Assembly (NCBI RefSeq): GCF_024345995.1
Contig: NZ_JAGQCE010000001.1
Location: forward strand, 434,001 to 498,000
Direction of reading: 5' to 3'
DNA: 64,000 bases
Origin: Synechococcus sp. Cruz-7E5
GTDB taxonomy: Bacteria > Cyanobacteriota > Cyanobacteriia > PCC-6307 > Cyanobiaceae
In this document: positions 34,880-44,254 of the stretch, piece after piece
How positions within the stretch are numbered: the first letter of the stretch is position 1
Layout: every line of letters starts with the position of its first letter
The notes under the pieces: generated by a model
Told to the model about the DNA's origin: nothing
Seen by the model: the letters and a program-made list of their open reading frames with translations, nothing else
Databases searched by the model: none
Position numbers and translations under genes: made by a program

Positions 34880-36317
34880 GGTCGTACTGGCGGCGCACCA
34901 CCTCCTGCAGCCCCCCATCGCCCCAGTCCTGCCCCTGCTCGAAGTACGTGAGGAAGCTGAGGCCCGCGATCCGCGTCAACCAGGCGGCACTCACCCCCTG
35001 CACCGCCTTGCTGACCACCAGTGCCGGCAGGTTCAGGCTCAGGGCGGTGGTGATCAATCCCAGCCCCCCCTTGATCACCCCCAGACCCGCCAGGGTGCGT
35101 CCCACCGAGAGAGCCAGATCCTGGCCGGCCTCCCGCGTCAGAGTCACCCCGTAGGCCCGGCCCAGCTCCACCACCATCTGAGCGTTCACGGCGGCGGTGC
35201 CGAGCAGATCCACCACAGGCAGGGGGTTCACCACCAGCACCCCGGCGCCGATCCACATGTAGCGATCGACAATGGCCTCTCCGTCCTGGCGCCGCTGGCG
35301 CGAGAGCAGGGCACGGCTGGCGTCGCTGAGACGCTGGCTCTGCAGCAGGATGTTATCGGCGATCAGCTCCTCGCCGTCCTGGTGCAGCACTTCCGAGAGA
35401 CGGCGCAGCAGGGCGTCGACTTCAGGAGCAGGCTGCAACGGTCGCCCGCCGGGCCTGGGGATCGACTGGGGCGCCGCGGCGGCGGGGATCACGTCCTCGG
35501 CAGGGATCCTGCCAGCACAGCGCTGGCGCAGCAGGGCCAGCAGGCGCCGCTCCTCCTCCTCGCCGCGCAGATCGCATTTATTCAGCACCAGCACCAGCCG
35601 CTTACCGAGGCTGGCGAGGGCTTCGAAGACGTGGAACTCCGCGGCGCGCAGATCGCCATCCACCACCAGCACCAGCAGATCGGCACGGGCCGCCTGCCGG
35701 CGGGCCTCCCGCTCACGCTCCTGACCGTCGAGGCCGGATTCGAGAATGCCAGGTGTATCGACCAGTTGCAGGCCCCGCTGCAAGCCCTTCAGACGCAACC
35801 GGTAGGTCTGACAGGTGGTGGTGGAGCCCATCGCGGCCCCCACATCCCCCACCACCTGCTGGAGCAGGGCACGGATCAGGGAGGTCTTGCCGGCGGAGCC
35901 ACTGCCGAAAATCACCAGCACCAGATCGCCGCGGGCGAGCTCCGCCTCCACCCGGTCACGCTCCTGTCTCAGGGCTTCGCGCGCCACCTCATCGCGTACC
36001 CGCTCAAGCACCGGATCGATGGAGCGCAACTGCTGGCCAGCTGCCTCCTGGCGGCTGCTGGGGGCAGGGAGGGGCTTGCTGCCGGGGCCGGCGACTGGCC
36101 TGGGGTTGCGCCAGGCCAGCAGCCAGGGCCAGGCCAGGCGCAGCAGCAGCACAGCGCCGCCACCCAGCACCAGCACCAGCAGCGGGCCCACCAGGGCCGG
36201 TGGCAGCAGGTAGCTGAGCTGCCACACCAGGTTGTTGAAGGCCTGCAGCAGCAGTGAAAGGGCCACGATCACGGCCAGGGCCACCGCCACCCACATCCAG
36301 ATCCGCAGGCGTGGCAT
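34725..36317 (-). CDS. Membrane GTPase with DUF697 domain (YcjF/Era-like)
   Basis: This 530-residue protein has two N-terminal membrane helices (IWMWVAVALAVIVALSLLLQ and ALVGPLLVLVLGGGAVLLL). An Era/Ras-type GTPase domain follows: G1 FGSGSAGKTSLIRALL near residue 138, G3 VDTPGILESGL, and G4 VLNKCDLRGEEE. A C-terminal DUF697 helical domain starts at about residue 345 (DRYMWIGAGVLVVNPLPVVD, then KGGLGLITTALSLNLPALVV). Such proteins are common in cyanobacteria, role unknown. It starts one base into the stop of the FHA-PBP gene upstream, so the pair is coupled. The last 155 bases overlap the small membrane-protein gene on the other strand. Confidence 0.88.
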   Translation of the reverse strand: MPRLRIWMWVAVALAVIVALSLLLQAFNNLVWQLSYLLPPALVGPLLVLVLGGGAVLLLRLAWPWLLAWRNPRPVAGPGSKPLPAPSSRQEAAGQQLRSIDPVLERVRDEVAREALRQERDRVEAELARGDLVLVIFGSGSAGKTSLIRALLQQVVGDVGAAMGSTTTCQTYRLRLKGLQRGLQLVDTPGILESGLDGQEREREARRQAARADLLVLVVDGDLRAAEFHVFEALASLGKRLVLVLNKCDLRGEEEERRLLALLRQRCAGRIPAEDVIPAAAAPQSIPRPGGRPLQPAPEVDALLRRLSEVLHQDGEELIADNILLQSQRLSDASRALLSRQRRQDGEAIVDRYMWIGAGVLVVNPLPVVDLLGTAAVNAQMVVELGRAYGVTLTREAGQDLALSVGRTLAGLGVIKGGLGLITTALSLNLPALVVSKAVQGVSAAWLTRIAGLSFLTYFEQGQDWGDGGLQEVVRRQYDLNRREGALRGFLEVALRRVVEPLQRRRDRQLPPRPGPRGEGAGGDRGRRAP

Positions 36318-38515
36318 CAGGGCTTCGCCGCTTTGGTGCCACGGCTCGGGGTGGCCTGGCGCATGATGTCGCCCCAGAGGCCGGCGGCCAGGGCGCTGCT
36401 GCTGCGGGTGGGGCTGTTGTCGTCGTTGCCCAGCCAGATGCCCATCACCCAGTGGCGGCTGGGCTCATAGCCGATGAACAGGAGATCCCTGGCCCCGTTG
36501 GTGGTGCCGGTCTTGCCCCCTTCCTCCCCGCCGAGGTAGGCCGCACCGCCGGTGCCGGAGCGCACCACGGCCTGGAGCAGCCCCTGCATGCTGCGGGCCA
36601 CCTCGGGCTTGATCACGCTGCGGCCTGCCTGGATGGCCCGGTTCGGCTGATCGCCCTTGTTGCGCAACTGGCGGCAGCGTTCGCTCTCGAGGCCCGCGCA
36701 GGTTTCGGCGTCGGTGAGGCGGCGGATGGTGCTGGGGGCATGCCAGACCCCGCCATTGGCCACAGCCCCATAGGCGGCGGTGAGCTCGATCAGCCGCGCC
36801 TCGCTCTGGCCGAGGGTCAGGCCTGGCACGGGGTTGAGGCTGGAGCTGATGCCCAGATCCTGGGCCTGCTGCACCACCGCCTCCAGCCCCACCCGCCGAG
36901 CCAGGCGCAGGGCGGCGGTATTACTGCTGATGGCGAAGGCCTGACGCAGGCTGAGGCTGCCGCCGCAGCCGCTTGAGAACGACTGGCCGCGCCAGCTCAG
37001 GGGACTGCAACTGATGAAGTCGCCGGGCCTGGAGCCCCGTTGCAGGGCCGCCAGGTAGGTGAAGAACTTGAAGGTGCTGCCTGGCTGCCGCAGGGCCTGA
37101 CTGGCCCGGTTGTACTGGCTGGTGCGGTAATCGCGCCCACCGGCGATGGCGATCACACCGCCGTTGCGGCTGTCCAGCAGCACCACAGCCCCCTCGCTCA
37201 CACCCAGGGCGGCGGCAGCGGCCAGGCGACGGCGCAGCTGCCCCTCCACCACTTCCTGTACCGGCGGATCCAGGTGGGTCTCCACAAGGAAATTCCCCTC
37301 CGCCGCCACATCCACCCCCAGCAGCCGCTCCAGGTCGAGACGAACCTGATCTGTGTAGTAGGGCGCAGGGCGCCGGCTGCCCCTGCGACAGGCCTGACTC
37401 CCCAGCTGAATGGGGCTGCGGCGGGAGCGGCGGGCCCGGTCAACGCTGATGCGGCCGCTGTCGGCCATCTTCAGCAACACGACATTTCGGGCCTCCAGGG
37501 CCGCCTGGGGGTTGATGCAGGGATCGTGGCCGTTGGGAGAAGGGAGCAAACCCACCAGCAGGGCCGCCTCCTCCAGGCTGAGCCTGGCCGCCGGCTTGGC
37601 GAAGTAATAGCGGGCGGCGTCCTCGAAGCCCCAGCCCACTCCCAGGTACACCCGATTCAGGTAGCTCAACAGCAGGTCGCCCTTGCTGAAGCGGGCCTCC
37701 AGTTGCAGGGCCACCAGCAGTTCCCGCCACTTGCGGATCAGCGTTTCACCCTGGCCCACCTGATCCGGATAGAGGCTGCGGGCCAGCTGCTGGGTGAGGG
37801 TGCTGCCCCCCTCCAGCACCCGTCCGCCGAGCACGTTGGTGGCCAGAGCCCGGGCGGTGCCGATCGGATCCACGCCGGGATGCCACCAGAAGCGGCTGTC
37901 CTCACTGGCGAGCAGGGCATCCACCAGGACCGGCGGGAAATCGGATAGGGCGTCGTTTTCGCGGTGTTCGCTCGATTCGGCGGAACTGATGGGCCGGTTC
38001 AACCGGTCATAGAGAGCGAGTGGACCCCGCACCGGCGCCAGGCTGCCCCGCACCGGCGTCCACACAGCGGCCAGAGCGAGGAGGAGCAGGCCACCCGAAC
38101 CGAGCCCCGCCAGCACCATGGTCAGGCCGCGGGCCAGCCGCAGTCCCCGGGGCATGGGCTTGCGCTCGAACACCAGTTCCGGCAACCCCGGCTCCTCGGG
38201 GGGGCCGAAGCGCACCACATCACCATCGCGCAGCAGCAGTTCCCGAATCCGCTGACCGCGCCAGAACAGCCCGTTGGTGGAGCCGATGTCACGGATCAGC
38301 CAGTCGTGGCCCACTGGTTCGAGCCAAGCGTGCTGCTTGCTGACAGCAGAGTGATCCAGGCTCAGCTCGAGGCCAGGATCGCGGCCGATTCGGACCAGCC
38401 GGCCGTGGAGCTTCATCCGGCGGGGAGCGTGGCCGCTCAGATGGATCTCAACCTGAGCGGATACCGGGCTCTCCAGCTCCACCAGCCCCCGCTTCAGGCC
38501 CTCAACGGCGCTCAC
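36317..38515 (-). CDS. Class A penicillin-binding protein with N-terminal FHA domain
   Basis: This 732-residue bifunctional murein synthase has an FHA domain at residues 20-115, with RIGRDPGLELSLDHSAVSKQ, then H, and IRDIGSTNGLFW; these are the GR, SxxH and STNG motifs that bind phosphothreonine. A membrane helix follows near 130-150. The GT51 glycosyltransferase shows LASEDSRFWWHPGVDPIG and GGSTLTQQLARSLY. The transpeptidase has active serine PGSTFKFF, SSN, and EGGKTGTTNG. The FHA domain suggests control by a Ser/Thr kinase. It overlaps lspA by 14 bases and the GTPase by one base. Confidence 0.94.
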   Translation of the reverse strand: MSAVEGLKRGLVELESPVSAQVEIHLSGHAPRRMKLHGRLVRIGRDPGLELSLDHSAVSKQHAWLEPVGHDWLIRDIGSTNGLFWRGQRIRELLLRDGDVVRFGPPEEPGLPELVFERKPMPRGLRLARGLTMVLAGLGSGGLLLLALAAVWTPVRGSLAPVRGPLALYDRLNRPISSAESSEHRENDALSDFPPVLVDALLASEDSRFWWHPGVDPIGTARALATNVLGGRVLEGGSTLTQQLARSLYPDQVGQGETLIRKWRELLVALQLEARFSKGDLLLSYLNRVYLGVGWGFEDAARYYFAKPAARLSLEEAALLVGLLPSPNGHDPCINPQAALEARNVVLLKMADSGRISVDRARRSRRSPIQLGSQACRRGSRRPAPYYTDQVRLDLERLLGVDVAAEGNFLVETHLDPPVQEVVEGQLRRRLAAAAALGVSEGAVVLLDSRNGGVIAIAGGRDYRTSQYNRASQALRQPGSTFKFFTYLAALQRGSRPGDFISCSPLSWRGQSFSSGCGGSLSLRQAFAISSNTAALRLARRVGLEAVVQQAQDLGISSSLNPVPGLTLGQSEARLIELTAAYGAVANGGVWHAPSTIRRLTDAETCAGLESERCRQLRNKGDQPNRAIQAGRSVIKPEVARSMQGLLQAVVRSGTGGAAYLGGEEGGKTGTTNGARDLLFIGYEPSRHWVMGIWLGNDDNSPTRSSSALAAGLWGDIMRQATPSRGTKAAKP

Positions 38516-38981
38516 GGGGACGTCCCTCCCACAGATCGAGGATCAGGCAGACCACCGCCACATTGATCGCGACATCGGCAAGGTTGAACACCGGGAACTG
38601 GACGGGCACCAACTCGAGGAAATCGACCACACCACCGATCCGCCAGCGGTCGATGCCATTGCCCACGGCTCCGCCCAGCAATGATCCGAGTCCCAGCCAC
38701 TGCCAGCGCGGTAACGATGGGTGGCGCTGGATCCACACCACCAGCAGCAGCGCCACCACCAGGCTCACCACACCCAGCCAGACGGCCTGGCCGCTGAGCA
38801 GGCTGAAAGCAGCACCGGTGTTGAACACCAGCCGCAGACGCAGGAGCCCCGGAATCAGCGGTTCCGCCCGGCCCGAGGACAGAGCGGCCGAGGCCCACGC
38901 CTTGCTGAGCTGGTCGAGCACCACCACCAACCCCGCCACGGTCCAGGCGAGGCGACGACTGGAGCCCACGCCTGCGCTCAT
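38502..38981 (-). CDS. lspA: Lipoprotein signal peptidase LspA
   Basis: LspA is an aspartic membrane protease that removes signal peptides from prolipoproteins after lipidation. The 159-residue protein has four helices. It shows the family motifs VVLDQLSKAWA, NTGAAFSLL, GNGIDRWRIGGVVDFLEL and FNLADVAINVAV (the two catalytic aspartates). The start overlaps the bioY stop by four bases, and its end overlaps the FHA-PBP gene start by 14, making bioY-lspA-pbp-GTPase one minus-strand block. Confidence 0.95.
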   Translation of the reverse strand: MSAGVGSSRRLAWTVAGLVVVLDQLSKAWASAALSSGRAEPLIPGLLRLRLVFNTGAAFSLLSGQAVWLGVVSLVVALLLVVWIQRHPSLPRWQWLGLGSLLGGAVGNGIDRWRIGGVVDFLELVPVQFPVFNLADVAINVAVVCLILDLWEGRPRERR

Positions 38982-39553
38982 GGCTCCACCAGCAGGAGGC
39001 GGCGCAAGGGCCAGGCCAGCACAGCCACCCCGCAGCAAAGCAACAGCTGGGGCAGCAGGGGGCCGAGGCTGTAGGCGACCAGCAAGTCTGGCAGTCCAGC
39101 CGCCCAGCGGCCCGCCAGGGCCCCGAGCAGCAGGTTGGCGATGCCGCAGAGCTGAATCACCGCCAACCCCAAGCAGGCAGCTCCCAGCAGCCGCAGCAGC
39201 TCGCCCATCCCCTCCTGGCGGGCCAGCCGACCACTCACCCAGGCTGCCGGCATGAAGCCGGCCAGGTAGCCGAAGCCCGGATCCAGCAGGTAGGCCATTC
39301 CACCGCCGGAATGGAAAACCGGCAGCATCAGCAGTCCGAGGCTGAGATAGGCCACCGCCGCCAGCAGGGCCGGCCTGGGGCCGCAGACCAGGGCCGTGAG
39401 CAACAGCGCCGGCACCTGGGCGGTTACGGGGAGATCGAACAGGCGCAGACCTCCGCCGGCCAGTGGCAGGGGAATGGCGGCCTGGATCAGACCTCCCATG
39501 ATGATCAGCAGCAGCCCCACGAGGGCCCCACTCCAGTTGGCTAAGGCCCGCAA
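38978..39553 (-). CDS. bioY: Biotin transporter substrate-binding subunit BioY
   Basis: BioY is the S component of an ECF-type biotin importer. The protein is hydrophobic throughout. It has LPLAGGGLRLFDLPVTAQVP, AYLSLGLLMLPVFHSGGG and PGFGYLAGFMPAAWVSG, close to the BioY consensus for ligand binding. I chose TTG 39553 (LRALANWSGAL), giving 191 residues as usual for BioY. An in-frame GTG at 39637 would add 28 residues but run into the divergent sipA start. No ATPase or T component is adjacent. Confidence 0.88.
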   Translation of the reverse strand: MRALANWSGALVGLLLIIMGGLIQAAIPLPLAGGGLRLFDLPVTAQVPALLLTALVCGPRPALLAAVAYLSLGLLMLPVFHSGGGMAYLLDPGFGYLAGFMPAAWVSGRLARQEGMGELLRLLGAACLGLAVIQLCGIANLLLGALAGRWAAGLPDLLVAYSLGPLLPQLLLCCGVAVLAWPLRRLLLVEP

Positions 39554-39614
39554 ACGAAGGGTGATTGGCTGGCTCCATCCTGCTGTAGTGGATGCCAGCT
39601 GAACAGCGGTGGCG

Positions 39615-39968
39615 ATGAGCTTCCCCGATCTGACCACCGATCAACCAGGTGAGCCCATGGCTCAGCCGCCGAATGATCAGCCGAACCATGGGCGAACGGA
39701 TCAGCCTTCCGAAGCTGCCGCTGAGCCCGAAGCACCGGCGTTCAGCGTGGGTGACTGGGTTCGGATCACGACCCGACTCACTTACCTCAAAACCGCCGAT
39801 CCGATGCCGATGCTGCGACCTCCCGATCTGGTCGATGGAGATGAAGCCGGCCAGGTGATGGCTCTCAGGGCGATCAACCTCCTGGCGGTGCGCTTCCGGC
39901 GCGGCACCTTCCTGCTGAGTGCCGATCAGCTCAGCGCCTGCACCCCCGAGGGGCAGCCCAAGGGGTGA
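39615..39968 (+). CDS. sipA: SipA/DUF3148 family protein (NblS-interacting regulator)
   Basis: SipA is a small cyanobacterial protein that binds the histidine kinase NblS (high-light and nutrient stress signalling) and adopts an SH3-like fold. The core is seen in the C-terminal two thirds: FSVGDWVRITTRLTYLKTAD, PMPMLRPPDLVDGDEAGQVM and AVRFRRGTFLLSADQL. The PYLKTADPMPMLRPPDL-type stretch is diagnostic. The 117-residue protein has about 44 extra residues at the N-terminus, Pro/Gln/Glu-rich, beyond the usual 75-80. ATG 39615 is used; ATG 39657 would shorten the extension. The 3' end overlaps the convergent M16 gene by 43 bases. Confidence 0.9.
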   Translation: MSFPDLTTDQPGEPMAQPPNDQPNHGRTDQPSEAAAEPEAPAFSVGDWVRITTRLTYLKTADPMPMLRPPDLVDGDEAGQVMALRAINLLAVRFRRGTFLLSADQLSACTPEGQPKG

Positions 39969-41248
39969 GTGCCCCAGACCTTCCCGGCGGCCCGCAGGGC
40001 CCGGGGCGGTCCGCAGAGGCTCAGGCTTGGACGGCTCAGCAGCTGGCGGGCCACGACATGGAGCATGGCGGGGTCGAAGCTTCCAGCCCGCTCCAGCGCC
40101 TCATCGGCGTAGGACCAATCCAGGCCATGGCCCAGCACCATCGCCTGGCGATCGGCAATCTGGCCGCAGGTCTGCCGGCCGGCCGCGGAGGCGCCGCGGA
40201 ATTTGGCGATGGCCAGGGCCAGTTCCTCCTCGCTCAGGGGCTGATCCAGCAGCCGCTGCCACTCAGACAGCAACTCCGTGGTGGCCTCAACGGCCCGCTC
40301 AGCAGAACTGGAGAGGTGGAACACGAAGGGGGCGGCGCCACAGCGGGCCGGGGCGTGGACGCCCACGTCGTAGGCCAGGCCGTGATCTTCCCGCAGGGCA
40401 ACGAACAACCGGCTCGACATGCCCACTCCCAGGTGGCATTGCAGCAAGCGCAGGGCCAGGGAGCGGGGATCGGCCAGGGGGACCGTGGCGGTCCCGAGCA
40501 TCAGCACCAGCTGCTCGGTGTCCTGCTCCTCCAGCACCAGAGCCGGCTCGTTCTCCGCCTCCTGCCCACTCAGCAGCGACGGAGTTCGGCAGTTCCAGGC
40601 AGGGCTGCCAGGGGGCTGAAGCAACTTGATCAGGCCCTTGGGTGGCCGGCCCACCAGCACCAGGGCCGCCCCGTGCCCCCCCAGGGCTCCTGCAGCATCA
40701 ACCAGCTGGGGACGATCAAGCCCGGCCAGCTCCGCCTCCACGCCCAGAGGGTCGTGGCCATAGGGACCCTGGCCGTAAAGGTGGGAACGCAGCTGATCGT
40801 GGGCCTGCTGGAACGGGTCCTCACGCAGGCGTCCGAGGGTCTGCAGATTGAGTTGCCTCTCGAGGCTGATCTGGTCAGGATCGAGCCAGGGGGACTGCAC
40901 CATGACCCCAAGTAAAGGCAGCAGGGCCGCGGCGTCGTCGCTGGCGCACTTCAGACTGATCACCAGGGCATCTTCGCTGGCTTCGCAGCGCAATTCATCG
41001 CCGAGGCCCTCCACCAGATCAGCCAGTTGATCGCCGCTGAGGTCGCCGCAGCCCCGGCTGAGCAGTCCTGCCAGCAGCTGGGCCCGGCCGCGCTGGCCGG
41101 GCGGATCGGCCGCGCTGCCACCACGGATCCAGAGCCTGGCGGAAAGGATCGCCGGCCCTGCTCGGCGCAGCACCGAGACCGGGCAGCCCCCTGGCAGCTC
41201 GAAGCGCTCGGGCTGGGGAAGGGGAGGAAGGGGGGTGGAGCGGCTCAT
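39926..41248 (-). CDS. M16 peptidase-fold protein lacking the zinc motif
   Basis: This 440-residue protein has the pitrilysin (M16) fold. At the place where active members have HxxEH it reads RGRAQLLAGLLSRG, so it cannot bind zinc. The C-terminal half keeps the substrate-arch features (LREDHGLAYDVGVHAPARCG, then LAIAKFRGASAAGRQT). It should be the non-catalytic partner of the M16 protein encoded just upstream, as in other two-subunit bacterial M16B peptidases. Their reading frames overlap by four bases. Its 3' end overlaps sipA on the other strand. Confidence 0.88.
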   Translation of the reverse strand: MSRSTPLPPLPQPERFELPGGCPVSVLRRAGPAILSARLWIRGGSAADPPGQRGRAQLLAGLLSRGCGDLSGDQLADLVEGLGDELRCEASEDALVISLKCASDDAAALLPLLGVMVQSPWLDPDQISLERQLNLQTLGRLREDPFQQAHDQLRSHLYGQGPYGHDPLGVEAELAGLDRPQLVDAAGALGGHGAALVLVGRPPKGLIKLLQPPGSPAWNCRTPSLLSGQEAENEPALVLEEQDTEQLVLMLGTATVPLADPRSLALRLLQCHLGVGMSSRLFVALREDHGLAYDVGVHAPARCGAAPFVFHLSSSAERAVEATTELLSEWQRLLDQPLSEEELALAIAKFRGASAAGRQTCGQIADRQAMVLGHGLDWSYADEALERAGSFDPAMLHVVARQLLSRPSLSLCGPPRALRAAGKVWGTHPLGCPSGVQALS

Positions 41249-42522
41249 GCGGGCAGGGCCAGCAGGCGACAGGCGCGCTCGGGCGCCAGCAGTGGCAGCA
41301 GCTCAGCACCGAGGCGCTCCACGCTCCAGCGCTGCAGCAGCTCCAGGGGATGGCTCAGCGGTTGCAGACGCCCCCAGAGGCACTGGTGACCGATCAGACC
41401 CGCCACCGACGACGCCGACTCCAGGCCGAAGCGATATCCATTGGCCACCAGACGCCGGGCGCGCTCCAGCTCACTCTCGGGGGGAGGTGTGCAGCAGATC
41501 TCCTGCCAGACCACCGCGATCTGCTTCTCCACTGCCGCCACCTGCTCCGGAGCGCAGACCGCCTCGAGCAGGGCCAGGCTGCCGGATTCGAGCACATTCA
41601 GATCCAGATCGATGCTCTCCACCAGGCGCAGTTCTTCGCGCAACCGCTGCACCAGGCGACTGCGGCGCCCCTCGGCCAGCAGGCTGGTGAGCAGATCGGC
41701 GCCAGCCACCGCTTCCAGATCGGCGGCGGCGGGAAGCTGCCAGGCCATCAGCAGGCGGGCCGCCTCCAGACGGGGCAGCTCCAGTTCATGAAAACCGGGG
41801 CGCAGCTCCAGGGCTACCCCTGGCGGCGGTGCCGTGGCCTGGGAATCAAGACCGGCCAGGGCACTGCTCGCCAGCAGAGTCTCGATCGGCAGCTGATCGA
41901 TGGCACCGGCCAGGGCCAGGCTGCAGCGCCGAGGCCGGTAGGCGTTGTTGTGAAAGGAGGCCATCCCCTCTGGGGTCTGGGCCTTGAGTGCCCTGCGGTC
42001 CCCCAGGATCGGCCTGCCATAGGGGTGCCCTGGACAGGCCAGGGCTAGCAGGCGCTGGAAGGCCACCTCCTCGGGCTGATCCTCACTCTGGGCAAGCTCT
42101 TCGAGCACCACCTTGCGCTCCATCCGGAAATCGCCGGGATCGAGACGCGGCTTGAGCACCAGATCGAGCAGCAACTCCAGGGCTTCGGTCACCGCCTCCG
42201 CTGGCACGAGCACGTGGTAATGCACGTCGTCGAAACCCGTGGCCGCATTGCTGCTGCCACCCAACGACTCGATGCGGCGATCGAAATGCCCCGCCTCCAG
42301 GCATTCACTGCCCTTGAAGACCATGTGCTCCAGGAAATGGGCCATCCCCTCCTGACCGGGCTCTTCACCGGCGCTGCCGGCCTGGCACCAGAAGTCGAGG
42401 CAGACCAGAGGGGCCTGCTCCTGGCGCAGACTCACCACCTCCACGCCATTGGCGAGGCGCAGCAGGCAGGGATCCTCGAAGCTGTCGGCAGCCTGGAGCG
42501 GCGGCGGGAGGGGAAGGGGCAA
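41245..42522 (-). CDS. M16B zinc metallopeptidase, catalytic subunit
   Basis: This 425-residue protein is a pitrilysin-family zinc peptidase. The inverted zinc motif [12 protein letters not shown] is at about residues 62-73, with the second glutamate in [15 protein letters not shown] about 75 residues on. Further family sequence includes [20 protein letters not shown] and [20 protein letters not shown]. No signal peptide is visible, so it may be cytosolic. It is the first of the pair and divergent from pcyA by 56 bases. Confidence 0.93.
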   Translation of the reverse strand: MPLPLPPPLQAADSFEDPCLLRLANGVEVVSLRQEQAPLVCLDFWCQAGSAGEEPGQEGMAHFLEHMVFKGSECLEAGHFDRRIESLGGSSNAATGFDDVHYHVLVPAEAVTEALELLLDLVLKPRLDPGDFRMERKVVLEELAQSEDQPEEVAFQRLLALACPGHPYGRPILGDRRALKAQTPEGMASFHNNAYRPRRCSLALAGAIDQLPIETLLASSALAGLDSQATAPPPGVALELRPGFHELELPRLEAARLLMAWQLPAAADLEAVAGADLLTSLLAEGRRSRLVQRLREELRLVESIDLDLNVLESGSLALLEAVCAPEQVAAVEKQIAVVWQEICCTPPPESELERARRLVANGYRFGLESASSVAGLIGHQCLWGRLQPLSHPLELLQRWSVERLGAELLPLLAPERACRLLALPA

Positions 42523-42578
42523 CGGCTGGGCCGAACGGGCGTGGCAGGATCAACATTCTGCTGGCCGAGGCTGCCCCC

Positions 42579-43343
42579 GTGACCTCAACCGTCCCCGCCC
42601 CCAGCCCCGACCAGCGCCCCGCCGCCTCTGGCCTGCATCCCCTCGTGGATGCCCTGGCCGAAACGATCCGCAGCAGCTGGAGAACCCTGCCGGGGCTTGC
42701 TCCCCTGGCCATCGACCAGGATCTCGAGGCGATCAGCGGCAGCCTCGACGGCGAAAAGCTGTTCATTCACAACGAGCTGCGCCGCTGCCGCGGCCTGCGC
42801 AAACTCCATCTGGAAACCGCCCGGCTGGGCGCAGGTCTGCAGATCCTGCACTGCGTGTTCTTCCCGGATCCCCGCTACGACCTGCCCGTCTTCGGCGCCG
42901 ACATCGTGGCAGGACCTGCTGGAGTTTCGGCCGCCATCGCTGATCTTTCCCCCACGGGAGGGGTGCTGGCGGCCGGGATCGCTTCCGATCTGGCCGCCCT
43001 GCCGCGGCGCCCTTACAGCCAGCCGCGGGAGCTGCCGGCCTGGGGGACGATCTTCTCCCCCTTCGTGCGCTTCGTGCGGCCGGTGACCGATGAGGAGGAA
43101 GGCTGGTTCCTGGAGGAGGTGGCCGGGCTGCTGGCGGTGATGGCCAAGGCAGTGGCCAGCACGCCGGAGCAGGCTGTCGACGACCCCGCTACGGTTTTCC
43201 GGTATCACGGCCAACTCTCGTATTGCCAGCAGCAGAAACGGAACGACAAAACCCGCCGCGTGCTGGAGAAGGCGTTCAATCCGAGCTGGGCGGATCGCTA
43301 CATCGAGAAGCTCCTGTTCGACGATCCCCCCTCGCCCGCATGA
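42579..43343 (+). CDS. pcyA: Phycocyanobilin:ferredoxin oxidoreductase
   Basis: PcyA reduces biliverdin IXalpha by four electrons from ferredoxin to make phycocyanobilin, the chromophore of phycobiliproteins such as ApcF. The 254-residue protein shows [17 protein letters not shown] (catalytic Glu region), [20 protein letters not shown] with the key His (about 91), and the Asp in GADIV (about 108). It ends [19 protein letters not shown] then RYIEKLLFD. The start is GTG 42579. It overlaps the next gene (devB-like) by four bases, an unusual partner. Confidence 0.96.
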   Translation: MTSTVPAPSPDQRPAASGLHPLVDALAETIRSSWRTLPGLAPLAIDQDLEAISGSLDGEKLFIHNELRRCRGLRKLHLETARLGAGLQILHCVFFPDPRYDLPVFGADIVAGPAGVSAAIADLSPTGGVLAAGIASDLAALPRRPYSQPRELPAWGTIFSPFVRFVRPVTDEEEGWFLEEVAGLLAVMAKAVASTPEQAVDDPATVFRYHGQLSYCQQQKRNDKTRRVLEKAFNPSWADRYIEKLLFDDPPSPA

Positions 43344-44254
43344 GCGGCCTGCCGCTGCGAACTGTGCTGATCGGCGCCGCTGCCCTGCTGGTTGTAGCCG
43401 GGACGATCACCCTGATCAGCCGTAGCCAGCAGGGCGCCAAACCGGAGGCCGAGCCCCAGACCGTTGCCCAACCCAGGACGCTGGAAGCGGTCTCGGCCCT
43501 GGGACGCCTTGAGCCCGCCGGTGACATCCGCAAGCTGGCCGCACCGATCACCGGCATCGGTGGCAGCCCCCGGATCACCGAGCTGTTGGTGGAGGAGGGT
43601 CAGCGGGTGCAGGCGGGCCAGTTGCTGGCGACCTTCGACACCGGTCCCGCCCTTCAGGCCCAGCGGCGGCTGCTCCAGAGCCGCATCGCCAACCTCACCG
43701 ACCAGGTGACCCTGCTGGGGAGGGAAATCTCCCGCTACCGCCAACTGGCCAAAGCTGGTGCCACCCCTGCCGCCGACCTCGAAAGCCGCGAACTCACCCT
43801 GGTGGAGCTCAAGGGCAATCTGCGCGAAGCCCAGGACGAACTGGTCAAGACAGAGGCCGATCTGGTGAACACGGAGTTGCGGGCTCCGTTCAGCGGCACC
43901 GTGCTGAAGCTGATATCGCGGGTGGGCGAGCGCCCCGGCGATGACGGAATCCTCGAGCTGGGTGCCAGCGACCAGATGGAGGTGCTCGCCGAGGTGTACG
44001 AGAGCGACATCAACCGCCTGCGACTGGGCCAGCGGGCCAGTGTCACCAGCGAGAACGGGGGCTTCAGCGGCACCCTCAACGGTCGGGTGATCAGGATCAG
44101 CCCCCAGGTGCGCCAGCGTGATGTGCTCTCCACCGACCCCACCGGTGATGCCGATGCCCGCATTGTGGAAGTGCGGCTCGCCCTGGATCCGGCCGACATC
44201 CCCCGGATCAGCACTCGCGCCGGACTCAAGACCGTGATTCGCTTCGAGCCATGA
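43340..44254 (+). CDS. DevB-type membrane-fusion (adaptor) protein
   Basis: This 304-residue HlyD-family adaptor of a DevBCA-type ABC exporter has an N-terminal anchor ([20 protein letters not shown]). It then has a lipoyl-like half ([15 protein letters not shown] and [14 protein letters not shown]), a coiled-coil hairpin around residues 100-170, and the second half [20 protein letters not shown] and [20 protein letters not shown]. In heterocystous strains DevB exports glycolipids with TolC; unicellular cyanobacteria have relatives of unknown cargo. It is tightly coupled to pcyA upstream and devC-like downstream (four-base overlaps). Confidence 0.9.
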   Translation: MSGLPLRTVLIGAAALLVVAGTITLISRSQQGAKPEAEPQTVAQPRTLEAVSALGRLEPAGDIRKLAAPITGIGGSPRITELLVEEGQRVQAGQLLATFDTGPALQAQRRLLQSRIANLTDQVTLLGREISRYRQLAKAGATPAADLESRELTLVELKGNLREAQDELVKTEADLVNTELRAPFSGTVLKLISRVGERPGDDGILELGASDQMEVLAEVYESDINRLRLGQRASVTSENGGFSGTLNGRVIRISPQVRQRDVLSTDPTGDADARIVEVRLALDPADIPRISTRAGLKTVIRFEP

